Part shown: piece after piece, positions 7,089-13,934 of the stretch
Layout of the letters: each line of letters starts with the position of its first letter
Position numbering within the stretch: the stretch's first letter is position 1
The notes under the pieces: model-generated
What the model was told of the DNA's origin: nothing
What the model saw: only the letters and a program-made list of their open reading frames with translations
Databases searched by the model: none
Translations under genes and position numbers: made by a program
Assembly: GCA_023261605.1 (NCBI GenBank)
Contig: JAHFOP010000013.1
Coordinates: 1 to 20,598, forward strand
Direction: 5' to 3'
From: Candidatus Moraniibacteriota bacterium
Lineage (GTDB): Bacteria; Patescibacteriota; Minisyncoccia; Moranbacterales; UBA2206
DNA: 20,598 nt

Positions 7089-7583
7089 ATGAAGAAATTA
7101 TGGAGGTGCGTATTTGTTGTTGCAGTATTGCTTTCCAGCTGTGCCACTCAGCCTGCGCATGACAAGTCTGTGCAGGGTGAAAAAAATATTAGCGTTCCGG
7201 AAAATATTCCCGAGAATGTGCCAAAATTAAAAGCATATGATAGGTCTTTTGATGAGGCGAGGAAGGCTGTAGGTGTTGCTCTTCGGAAACAGGGATTCTC
7301 CGATTTAAGGGAGAATAGATTTGGAGAAATATATACGGAGAATTTAGCTGTTAGAAATCCAAATCCGTCCGATGTTACTGAGGATGTCATCCGGGTCTTA
7401 GTGAAGGCGCGTGTAGAGATCTATCCTAACGGAAAAAGTGTTGTCGTTTCGTACAATACTGACTTCAGTAAGATAACGGGCTCGTCATACCAGCCGAAGC
7501 TAGCCTGTGCCAAGACCGAAAGCGCCCTTGCCTGGGACTTTTTCAAAGAGGTGGGCGATTTATTGGGTGGAAAATCACCCTGA
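7089..7583 (+). CDS. Lipoprotein, unknown function
   Basis: This 164-aa protein has a short lipoprotein signal (MKKLWRC, a hydrophobic core, lipobox LSSC followed by AT). The ribosome site AAGGAGAG sits 7 bases before the ATG and is much stronger than those of most other genes here. After a flexible Pro/Asn-rich stretch (VPENIPENVPK) there is an alpha/beta region from about residue 50, SFDEARKAVGVALRKQGF then a strand-rich part with EDVIRVLVKARVEIYPNGKSVVVSYNTDF. This shape is common in small periplasmic or surface lipoproteins, but I do not recognise the family. It is probably co-transcribed with the lipoprotein gene at 6665. It ends in TGA just before a strong terminator. Confidence 0.75.
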   Translation: MKKLWRCVFVVAVLLSSCATQPAHDKSVQGEKNISVPENIPENVPKLKAYDRSFDEARKAVGVALRKQGFSDLRENRFGEIYTENLAVRNPNPSDVTEDVIRVLVKARVEIYPNGKSVVVSYNTDFSKITGSSYQPKLACAKTESALAWDFFKEVGDLLGGKSP

Positions 7584-7604
7584 CAACCTCGTTTCTTCTC
7601 GAAC

Positions 7605-7646
7605 AAAAAAGGCATTGCCGTTGTATTTACTCGGCAATGCCTTTTT
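7605..7646. terminator. Bidirectional terminator between convergent genes
   Basis: GGCATTGCCG (7611-7620) and CGGCAATGCC (7632-7641) form a perfect 10-bp stem with an 11-base loop, flanked by A6 and T5. It lies between the second lipoprotein gene (plus) and the tandem ATPase gene (minus) and can end both transcripts. Confidence 0.9.
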
Positions 7647-7666
7647 ATAATTCTCAAAAATAAAAT

Positions 7667-10600
7667 TTATAAATCCGTCACTCTCTCCACTTCTTCAATG
7701 GTTGTTTCACCTTCCAGAACATGAAGGATGCCGTCTTGGGCCATGGTGAGCATGCCGAGTTCTACGGCCTTGTCTTGCAATTCAATCGTGATGGCGCCGC
7801 GAATGATGAGTTCTTGGATTTCTCGTGAGAGTTGGAAAACTTCACTCACTGTCATGCGGCCATGGTATCCAATGCCGTTGCACTTGTCACAGCCCTTTGG
7901 TTTATAAATATTTTCGATCTTCGGAATCGCCACGCCTGATGCGGGCGAAATGGTTTTGAGAACCGCTTCCATTTTGACTTTTTCTTCGGCGGTGGGAGTG
8001 ACTTTTTCTTTGCACTCACAAAGTCGGCGAACCAGCCGTTGGGCAACGAAGGCATTCACGGCCGTCGCGATATCTTGATTACTGACCCCCATGTTTTCCA
8101 TGCGAGCCACGGCTCCCGCGGCATTGTTGGTGTGAATGGTGGAGAGAACGAGGTGCCCCGTCAGGGCGGCTTGCACGGCAGCGTTTGCAGTTTCATCGTC
8201 TCGAATTTCACCAATCATCATGATGTCCGGGTTTTGGCGCAAAAGTTGACGAAGAGCCGTGGCAAAGGTGTAGCCGTCTTTGCCATCAGCCGGAGTCTGC
8301 AGAATGCCTTCCATTTGATATTCAATCGGATCTTCCACAGTAATGATTTTCACTTCGGGTTTGTTGAGATGTTGTAGGATAGAATAAAGGGTGGTGGTTT
8401 TTCCGCTGCCGGTCGGACCAGTGTTGAGAATGATGCCATTGGGCTTGGCAACTTCCGCCATGATGCGCTCCAGATTTTCCTTACGGATGCCGAGCTTGGT
8501 AAGATCATATTCCAAGTTAGCCTTAGAAAGAAGCCTGAGAACTACTGTTTCTCCGTATCCACCCAGAATAATGGAAACACGCACATCAACCATTCTTTCG
8601 GGAGCATCTTTAATTTCGTCGTCGAATTTTATGGAAAAGCGACTGTCGATCACGCCTTGGCGCACTTGAGACTTGACTCCGGAAAGGATTTTGATTTCTC
8701 CCAGAAAGCTCGGATATTCATTTTTGGGAATAAGGGCAGCTGTTTGCAGGATGCCGTCAATACGAAAACGAATTTTCACAACGTCAGCTTCCGGTTCGAT
8801 ATGAATATCCCCCGTACGCAGAATGAGTGCGGCTGCGAAAATTATTCTTGTGACAGCTTGCGTTTTGGAAGAGTCGATGATTTTTTGAAAATCTTTGAAA
8901 TTTTTTATATTGGAAGCAGCTGCTTCAAAATTATCTTTGCTGATAACGATGGCGCGTCCCAAAGTGGCCGCCATTAGTTTCTCATAAATATTTTCCAAAA
9001 ATTCTCCCTGCCCTGTAACATGTTCCACTTCATCTATTGAAGTGATGCCCGAAACAGCTTTCAAAATTCCGTCTTGAAGCATGGTGATCATGCCTCCCTC
9101 GATGGCGGCCACTGCCAACTCGGTTTCACCGGCCATTTCCAAAATCAATTTTTCGATGTCTTCATTGATGGTCAACACTTCAAAAATTCCGATTCGTCCT
9201 TTGTAGCCCAAGTTGTTACATTTTATGCAACCTTTGGGACGGTAGAGTTGCTCAATGTTTTTGGGAATTTCAACTTTGGCTTTAGGGGAAATGATGGATA
9301 AAACTTTTTTGATAGATTCGATTGATTCTTTAGCTGGAGCGTAAGCTTCTTTGCAAGTGCAAAGTTTCCGCACTAATCTTTGCCCAATGATGGCGTTGAC
9401 GGCCGGTGACAAAAGTGTCGGTTTCACCCCCAGTTCAACGAGGCGAGGGATGGCTCCCATGGCGTTATTGGTGTGAAGAGAAGACAGAACCAAATGACCC
9501 GTCAGGGCGGAATTGATGGCAATGTCAGCGGTTTCATCATCGCGAATTTCTCCGACGAGAATGATGTCCGGATCTTGCCGCACAATGGCGCGCAGACCCG
9601 TAGCAAAGGTGTAACCTTTGGATTTTTCTATCTGCGTTTGTGAAATACCTGTAAGTTCATATTCAATTGGATCTTCCACAGTGATGATTTTAGCATCGGG
9701 CGTGTTCAACTTATTGATGATGGCATAAAGTGTTGTAGTCTTACCTGAGCCGGTCGGACCGGTGTTCAAAATCATGCCATTTGGCGCTTCCATTTGTTTT
9801 TGCACGATTTCATAAGCCAAGCCTTGCAGACCTAAGCTGTCCACGCTGACAGCAATTGAATCTGGATCGAGGAGTCGCATCACGACCGATTCTCCGAAAC
9901 TGCTGGGGATGACAGAAACGCGCAACGCAATTTTTTTCTCTGCCAGTTTGATCTCAAAAGTTCCATCTTGGGCAATTTCGCGCAAATTGATTTTCATGCC
10001 GGACATCATCTTGATGCGGGAAATGATGCTGTGGAAAACATTGAGGGGTAAATAGGCGACATCTTGCAAGACACCGTCGATGCGATAGCGCAAACGAATT
10101 TCCTTTTCTTGTGGTTCAATATGGACGTCGCTTGCACCCAGCTTATATCCGCCTGCCAACATGATGTCTAAAATTTTAGTGGTAGGTAATTCTGTGATAC
10201 GACTTTTAAGGGTGAGCAAGTCTTTCATTTCATCTTCAAAGCCCGCCAAATCTTCCGCGCTCATGTTCAGGCTCATCCTGTCCAAGATATCCACAAAAAC
10301 AATTTGTTTATATTTTTCCCAAAGGCGCTCCATGCTGGTGCGAGAAACAACGATCAATTTGATTTTCCAACCATTTTCATCCGTTAGTTTTTCCAAAAAA
10401 TCCCGAGTGTCTTCACGCGTCGGATCAATGGCGGCCACACTGGCCAGCTTGCCTCTGAAGTGGATGACGGCGATCTCAAATTGGCGAGAATCAGCTTCTT
10501 TCAAAATACGGATATCGTCCGTGCTGATAGGAACAAGATTGATGTCGATGTAGGGCAGATTCAATCCGGCGGCATAAGCGGAAGCAATCTCTTCCTCTTC

Positions 10601-10693
10601 CCTTTTGCGAAAACTTGTCAGAACTTTTTGCGCTTGGATTTCTTTCTCTATTTGACCCGAGTCGATGACCTTATTGGGGAGAATTTTAACCAT
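7667..10693 (-). CDS. Tandem PilB/GspE-type ATPase (two complete motors in one chain)
   Basis: PilB/GspE ATPases power type IV pilus extension or type II secretion from the cytoplasmic face. This 1008-aa protein is almost twice the usual ~560 aa. An N-terminal domain (~25-150) resembles the MshEN/T2SSE-N region. Motor 1 spans ~165-560: Walker A GPTGSGKT 312-319, Asp box VEDPIEYE, Walker B GEIRDDETA 381-389, His box TGHLVLSSLHTNN, zinc cysteines 445, 447, 489 and 492. Motor 2 spans ~610-1008: Walker A 759-766, VEDPIEYQ, GEIRDDETA 828-836, TGHLVLSTIHTNN, cysteines 892, 894, 935 and 938. Each also has a GASDVHIEP or TGDIHIEP N2-type subdomain start. No catalytic motif is missing in either half. 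Start ATG lacks a Shine-Dalgarno. No pilC, pilM or pilin gene is adjacent. Confidence 0.92.
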   Translation of the reverse strand: MVKILPNKVIDSGQIEKEIQAQKVLTSFRKREEEEIASAYAAGLNLPYIDINLVPISTDDIRILKEADSRQFEIAVIHFRGKLASVAAIDPTREDTRDFLEKLTDENGWKIKLIVVSRTSMERLWEKYKQIVFVDILDRMSLNMSAEDLAGFEDEMKDLLTLKSRITELPTTKILDIMLAGGYKLGASDVHIEPQEKEIRLRYRIDGVLQDVAYLPLNVFHSIISRIKMMSGMKINLREIAQDGTFEIKLAEKKIALRVSVIPSSFGESVVMRLLDPDSIAVSVDSLGLQGLAYEIVQKQMEAPNGMILNTGPTGSGKTTTLYAIINKLNTPDAKIITVEDPIEYELTGISQTQIEKSKGYTFATGLRAIVRQDPDIILVGEIRDDETADIAINSALTGHLVLSSLHTNNAMGAIPRLVELGVKPTLLSPAVNAIIGQRLVRKLCTCKEAYAPAKESIESIKKVLSIISPKAKVEIPKNIEQLYRPKGCIKCNNLGYKGRIGIFEVLTINEDIEKLILEMAGETELAVAAIEGGMITMLQDGILKAVSGITSIDEVEHVTGQGEFLENIYEKLMAATLGRAIVISKDNFEAAASNIKNFKDFQKIIDSSKTQAVTRIIFAAALILRTGDIHIEPEADVVKIRFRIDGILQTAALIPKNEYPSFLGEIKILSGVKSQVRQGVIDSRFSIKFDDEIKDAPERMVDVRVSIILGGYGETVVLRLLSKANLEYDLTKLGIRKENLERIMAEVAKPNGIILNTGPTGSGKTTTLYSILQHLNKPEVKIITVEDPIEYQMEGILQTPADGKDGYTFATALRQLLRQNPDIMMIGEIRDDETANAAVQAALTGHLVLSTIHTNNAAGAVARMENMGVSNQDIATAVNAFVAQRLVRRLCECKEKVTPTAEEKVKMEAVLKTISPASGVAIPKIENIYKPKGCDKCNGIGYHGRMTVSEVFQLSREIQELIIRGAITIELQDKAVELGMLTMAQDGILHVLEGETTIEEVERVTDL

Positions 10694-10743
10694 GTTTTTG
10701 AATTTGAAAAGTTTACACCCTTATTTTACCACAAAAATTGGGA

Positions 10744-10784
10744 ATAAAAAAATAAAAAAACAACCCGAATGTGTTGCGGTTGTT
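10744..10784 (-). terminator. Rho-independent terminator after the DHH gene
   Basis: On the minus strand AACAACCG pairs with CGGGTTGTT (one bulged base) around a 9-base loop. It is followed by a T-rich tail of seven T, an A, then six T. It lies 27 bases beyond the DHH gene stop and before the ATPase gene, so the ATPase likely has its own promoter, although I could not find a convincing one in 10694-10745. Confidence 0.8.
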
Positions 10785-10810
10785 TGACTGTTGAATTTGT
10801 GACTGCAGGA

Positions 10811-11968
10811 TTAACTTTTAAACTCAAGAGGTATGTTTTTTTCAAATATTTTGCCTATCCTCTCAGTGATGGCTCGGCCGACTTCGCTTAAGTTGGAATT
10901 TTGGATTTTGATTTGCAAAAATCCGTGAATGAAAGTGCTTTCAAAATTGGCATATATTTTTTGCGAGGTTTCCGTGTCAGCTGTTTTTATAAGGGCGATG
11001 GAAGACTGGGGGGTGTCATTATGCAGGAGCATAAAAATCCTACCATCACTATAATTTTCTTCCAACTTTTCCAAAATCAGCGGTAAATCCTCGAGTTTCG
11101 AGCGGCTTTGCACAAAATCTTCCATAGTAATCTCCGCCCAAATCAAATGAATGTTTTTTTCCAAGTTTATCTTAGCCATAGCACGACCCCATAGTTTCAA
11201 GATTGGCAATGGCTGAGTTTTGTATAACCAGCGGATAATTTCTTGCTGATTGGCGCCGCGATTCATGAGAGTCGCCGCCAGAGAAAGCGCTTTAGGCGTG
11301 GTGTTTTTTCGTTGGAAACTTTCTGTTGCTCCGATGAGCCCGGTCATGAGGCAAGTGGCGATATTCTCATCCAGGAGTTCATCATAGAAAGTTTCCAAAA
11401 AGTTAGCTAGGATTTCCGAAGAAGATGATGCTGTAATGTCGATTAAATTGATCTGCCCGAAATTTTCATTGCCACTGTGATGATCGACATTGACTACGGG
11501 CACTTCAAAAAACAAATCTGTATTATCGGCATAAAGCTTGCCCAGACCTTCCAAATCAGGTGTGTCCAGCGTTATCACCAAGTCATATTTAAACTTGGCC
11601 AGGATGAAAGAAAAGTCACGTGGATCGACAGAACCTTTTTCGGGCGTGACCATAATGTTGAACCGCCCCTCTTTTTCTTCTTGGCGCAGGCTAATGATTT
11701 TATTGCGCGTTGTGTCAAAAGACAAAACAAAATCACGCGCGCCGGAAATTTCAGTGAGGATGCGCTCTGGTTTTGCGAGAAAACTGAATTTAGGTGACAA
11801 ATGATTGGAAAAGGCGATGGTTGGCCGGATGTTCTTTTTTTCCAAGAAATGATAAAGTGCCCAAGATGCGCCGACGGCATCCGCGCTGGGATTTTCTGGA
11901 ATCAGAAGGAGCACTTCTTTAGAATTTTCCAAGAAATTTTTGAATTGTTCTTGCGGGAGTAGCGACAT
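10811..11968 (-). CDS. DHH-family phosphoesterase-like protein with altered metal site
   Basis: This 385-aa protein has the DHH domain fold pattern of NrnA-like oligoribonuclease/phosphatases: VLLLIPENPSADAVGASWALYHFL (motif I, ~19-42), VITLDTPDLEGLG (motif II, Asp135) and VVNVDHHSGNENFG (motif III, Asp162-His163-His164). Against the usual HxxPDGDAxGS, the His is Pro24 and the first Asp is Ser28; only Asp30 remains. The usual motif IV TGIxxDTGxF reads TGLIGATESF, so its Asp is Ala214. The C-terminal part lacks a GGGH-like DHHA1 loop. The fold is therefore clear, but hydrolysis of linear or cyclic oligonucleotides is doubtful. It has a consensus-like promoter (12016-12044) and its own terminator. 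Confidence 0.8.
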   Translation of the reverse strand: MSLLPQEQFKNFLENSKEVLLLIPENPSADAVGASWALYHFLEKKNIRPTIAFSNHLSPKFSFLAKPERILTEISGARDFVLSFDTTRNKIISLRQEEKEGRFNIMVTPEKGSVDPRDFSFILAKFKYDLVITLDTPDLEGLGKLYADNTDLFFEVPVVNVDHHSGNENFGQINLIDITASSSSEILANFLETFYDELLDENIATCLMTGLIGATESFQRKNTTPKALSLAATLMNRGANQQEIIRWLYKTQPLPILKLWGRAMAKINLEKNIHLIWAEITMEDFVQSRSKLEDLPLILEKLEENYSDGRIFMLLHNDTPQSSIALIKTADTETSQKIYANFESTFIHGFLQIKIQNSNLSEVGRAITERIGKIFEKNIPLEFKS

Positions 11969-12015
11969 AGGGTCGAGATAATTGCCTAGAAATGACTTAA
12001 ATTTAGCAGTCCTTT

Positions 12016-12044
12016 AAGATAGCAGGCTTGAAGTGAGCTGTCAA
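12016..12044 (-). promoter_or_regulatory. Promoter of the DHH-family gene
   Basis: On the minus strand a perfect TTGACA (12039-12044) is followed after exactly 17 bases by TATCTT (12016-12021). The start site would be near 12009, with a leader of about 40 bases. A perfect 7-bp inverted repeat, GCCTAGA (11984-11990) and TCTAGGC (12046-12052), brackets the promoter and could be an operator. Confidence 0.6.
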
Positions 12045-12061
12045 ATCTAGGCGCAAAAAAC

Positions 12062-12090
12062 TGGACAAAAAGAAAGATGTATTGTAGTAT
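12062..12090 (+). promoter_or_regulatory. Promoter of the PAS-histidine kinase gene
   Basis: TGGACA (12062-12067, five of six consensus bases) and TAGTAT (12085-12090, four of six) are separated by 17 bases. It faces away from the DHH promoter, with the two -35 boxes 17 bases apart. The predicted leader is about 75 bases and AT-rich. Confidence 0.5.
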
Positions 12091-12170
12091 GAATAGTTCC
12101 GAAATACAGCAGTTTTTTTAAAAAAGAATATAAATCAATAAATCTATATAGTAACTAGAGGGGGTGAAAT

Positions 12171-13247
12171 ATGGCTGGATTACAAGAGGCAATGGTGGCG
12201 CTTTTGCGTTATACGCCGGATTCTGTTTTTTTTAAAAGACTTGTAGACGGTGAATTCATTTTTGAGCGGGTTAGTGACGCTAAGGCCAGAAAGTACAGAG
12301 ACTCATGGGAGGAAATTATTGGGGAAAGTGATTTTAGCCTTTTTTTAAAAAAGGAGGAGGCGCAAAAATGCCATGATGATGAGTTGCGCGTTATGCAGAC
12401 AGGCGATCCGATTATCAATCAGGAGGAGGAATTAACTCGTTTGGATGGAACCACGGCATGGGTGTCAGTTACTAAATTTCCTTGGATTGATGATGAAAGC
12501 GGCGAAATCATCGGGATTATTGGCATCTCTCGCGACATTACCGAGAAAAAAAAGCTAGAACGGCATCTCGAAAGTGTAATTGCGAGACTTTCGCATGATC
12601 CACAAAAAAATCTTTTTATTATTGGTGGCACAATAAAAAGTCTCTTAAAGGGTAGGCGCGGAGCAGTGATAAACGAGGCGGCAGGGGAGATGTTAGCGGA
12701 GGCTAATCGGTTGGTAACTACGACAAGTAATATGTTGCAAGAATATTTGGCAGAATCTAGTCAGATGATTTCGGCAGGCGGACTAAAGAGAGAGCTTCTG
12801 GATTTACGAAACATTTTTGACTCGTTGTTCGAAGAATTTTACCATGAGATGACAGGGAAGGGTGTTTGGGTTGACTATAGTATGGGAGCAATTCCAGTGG
12901 GCGCTGTTACCTTTTGGGCGGCTAGAGACATAAAAACAGTCCTGCGAAACCTGATTTCCAATGCTATTCGACATACTTATCCTGATAGGGAAATCGCTTA
13001 CGGATTCAGAAGGATAGAGGGTGGCTGTTTGATAAATGTTTATAATGTGGGTGACGAGATCCCTTCGGAAATGCGGGAGAAAATTTTCGACATTGGCGAA
13101 AGCGGTTCTGGCAGTTCCGGCATGGGACTGTATCTTTGCAGGGAAATTGTTCGCGGATACGGTGGTGAAATCTGGTATGAAGTCACGCCAGATGGCAATT
13201 CTAATTTTGTTTTCTTCCTGCCAGAGGAAGATAATATGAAAAAATAA
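12171..13247 (+). CDS. Soluble PAS-domain sensor histidine kinase
   Basis: This 358-aa protein has a PAS fold (~10-125) ending in the classic GIIGISRDITEKKKLE linker. A HisKA-like dimerisation helix follows with LSHDPQKNL, where His142 is the likely phosphorylation site. The HATPase domain (~210-350) has an N box LRNLISNAIRHT (258-269), a G1-like box NVYNVGDEIP in which Asn replaces the usual Asp, an F-box IFDIGE, and a G2 box GSSGMGLYL (314-322). There is no membrane segment, so the signal is sensed in the cytoplasm; no cofactor residue can be assigned. The ribosome site GAGGGGGTG (12158-12166) is strong. No response regulator gene is adjacent, so it is an orphan kinase here. Confidence 0.9.
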   Translation: MAGLQEAMVALLRYTPDSVFFKRLVDGEFIFERVSDAKARKYRDSWEEIIGESDFSLFLKKEEAQKCHDDELRVMQTGDPIINQEEELTRLDGTTAWVSVTKFPWIDDESGEIIGIIGISRDITEKKKLERHLESVIARLSHDPQKNLFIIGGTIKSLLKGRRGAVINEAAGEMLAEANRLVTTTSNMLQEYLAESSQMISAGGLKRELLDLRNIFDSLFEEFYHEMTGKGVWVDYSMGAIPVGAVTFWAARDIKTVLRNLISNAIRHTYPDREIAYGFRRIEGGCLINVYNVGDEIPSEMREKIFDIGESGSGSSGMGLYLCREIVRGYGGEIWYEVTPDGNSNFVFFLPEEDNMKK

Positions 13248-13260
13248 AAACCGGAGAATA

Positions 13261-13305
13261 AAAAAGGTCTGCAGGAACGAGTTTCCCGCAGGCCTTTATT
13301 TTTTT
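13261..13305 (+). terminator. Terminator of the histidine kinase gene
   Basis: AAAGGTCTGC (13263-13272) pairs with GCAGGCCTTT (13288-13297, one G-T pair), and the loop contains a further GGAA/TTCC pairing. A run of T with one A follows (TTTATTTTTTT). It starts 14 bases after the kinase stop codon. Confidence 0.85.
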
Positions 13306-13397
13306 GACCAAAAATGGTCAGTGGGGTTGATTTTTCCAGCCACTCTTGATTTTTAAAAATATTTATGTAATATTAGTATAGTTGTCGAATGGGGCGT

Positions 13398-13502
13398 GCC
13401 CACCAAGTTTGCTTATTTTATTAGAAAGTCCCAACTAAGAATTTAACGGAAATAGTGATAAACAGTTGGGTCAAAATATTAAAGTGAGCAAACTAGGCGG
13501 GC
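13398..13502. other. 105-nt imperfect hairpin abutting the tRNA gene, unknown class
   Basis: Bases 13398-13436 fold against 13464-13502 in a single register with no bulge: 31 of 39 positions pair (29 Watson-Crick, 2 G-T), and all mismatches are opposite each other. The helix runs from a GCCC/GGGC clamp, through AGTTTGCT/AGCAAACT and TTTA/TAAA, to CCCAACT/AGTTGGG, and closes a 27-nt loop. The right arm includes the first two bases of tRNA-Gly. A weak promoter (TTGATT 13346-13351, TAATAT 13368-13373, 16 apart) lies upstream, so the element may be the 5' part of the tRNA transcript. It is not a terminator (no T tract). It may be a small RNA, a processing signal or a DNA palindrome from a mobile element. 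Confidence 0.55.
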
Positions 13503-13572
13503 GGGTGTCGTATAGTGGCTATTATATCAGCCTTCCAAGCTGAGGAGGGGGGTTCGATTCCCCCTACCCGCT
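13501..13572 (+). tRNA. tRNA-Gly (anticodon TCC)
   Basis: The cloverleaf folds well. The acceptor stem is GCGGGTG with TACCCGC. The anticodon stem TCAGC/GCTGA holds loop CTTCCAA, with anticodon TCC at 13534-13536, which reads GGA. The T arm is GGGGG-TTCGATT-CCCCC. The D arm is weak (GTAT/ATAT). Base 13572 (T) is the discriminator and the next bases are CAG, so CCA is not encoded and must be added enzymatically. A terminator follows. Confidence 0.92.
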
Positions 13573-13585
13573 CAGATAAAATAGG

Positions 13586-13613
13586 AATCCCCGTAGAGGG
13601 GATTTTTATTTTG
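13586..13613 (+). terminator. Terminator of the tRNA-Gly gene
   Basis: AATCCCC (13586-13592) pairs with GGGGATT (13598-13604) around the loop GTAGA and is followed by TTTATTTT. It starts 14 bases after the tRNA end. Confidence 0.85.
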
Positions 13614-13837
13614 GTAAAAACTGTGGATAACTTTTGGAAAAATACAAAAAATAGCTTATGCGAGCAAAAAAGAAAATTACTTTCGCTAAAATATGAAAAA
13701 ATAAATGACAAAAAATATGTACACGAAAAAGACCTACGAAAGCAGGTGGGGAGTAAGATAAAATTTGTGATTTAAGAGGCTTATTTAAAGCTAAAAATAA
13801 AGAAGAAAAAGGAGCTGTGAAAAAAATGGTTTTTTGC
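13614..13837. other. AT-rich spacer, no convincing gene
   Basis: No credible protein gene is seen in this spacer. One exact match to the DnaA box (TGTGGATAA at 13622-13630, reverse complement of TTATCCACA) is present, but no second box is visible nearby. A ribosome-site-like AAGGAG at about 13809-13814 precedes a 16-codon frame starting at ATG 13826; this is too short to call. Confidence 0.4.
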
Positions 13838-13866
13838 TTAACAAAAGCAATAAAATGTGTTAATAT
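13838..13866 (+). promoter_or_regulatory. Predicted promoter of the giant surface protein gene
   Basis: TTAACA (13838-13843, five of six consensus bases) and TAATAT (13861-13866, four of six) are separated by 17 bases in an AT-rich stretch. The start site would be near 13873, leaving a leader of about 60 bases that contains the hairpin at 13891-13916. Confidence 0.5.
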
Positions 13867-13890
13867 AGAAGTATGATTTAGGTGGGGTGA

Positions 13891-13921
13891 GATAGCAAAC
13901 GGCTCGGTTTGTTATCTTTTT
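13891..13921 (+). promoter_or_regulatory. Terminator-like hairpin in the leader of the giant gene (possible attenuator)
   Basis: GATAGCAAAC (13891-13900) pairs over all 10 positions with GTTTGTTATC (13907-13916, one G-T) around a 6-base loop GGCTCG, followed by TTTTTCTTT. It lies between the predicted start site and the ATG at 13935, where a full terminator would stop expression unless relieved. It could also be the end of a separate short transcript. Confidence 0.55.
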
Positions 13922-13934
13922 CTTTACTTTCTGG

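Noticed and set aside
7667..10693. Two separate pilB genes fused by a sequence error
   Set aside because: The linker (~560-610) is in frame with normal coding sequence and no stop or ribosome site; the fusion looks real, though reads should confirm it.
13430..13470. attC-like core (GTTGGGT with an opposed CCCAAC)
   Set aside because: GTTGGGT fits GTTRRRY, but the opposed site lacks the leading purine, the span of 41 bases is too short, and paired arms extend outside it, unlike integron attC sites.
13398..13502. 6S RNA
   Set aside because: The shape is hairpin-like, but it is much shorter than known 6S RNAs and the central bubble is only 4 by 4.
13493..13711. Minus-strand 72-aa frame containing GGIEPPSSAWKA
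   Set aside because: It runs antisense across tRNA-Gly; this peptide is a familiar artefact of translating tRNA genes.
13515..13775. Plus-strand 86-aa frame with a Lys-rich tail
   Set aside because: It starts inside tRNA-Gly and crosses the tRNA terminator; there is no ribosome site and no recognised domain.
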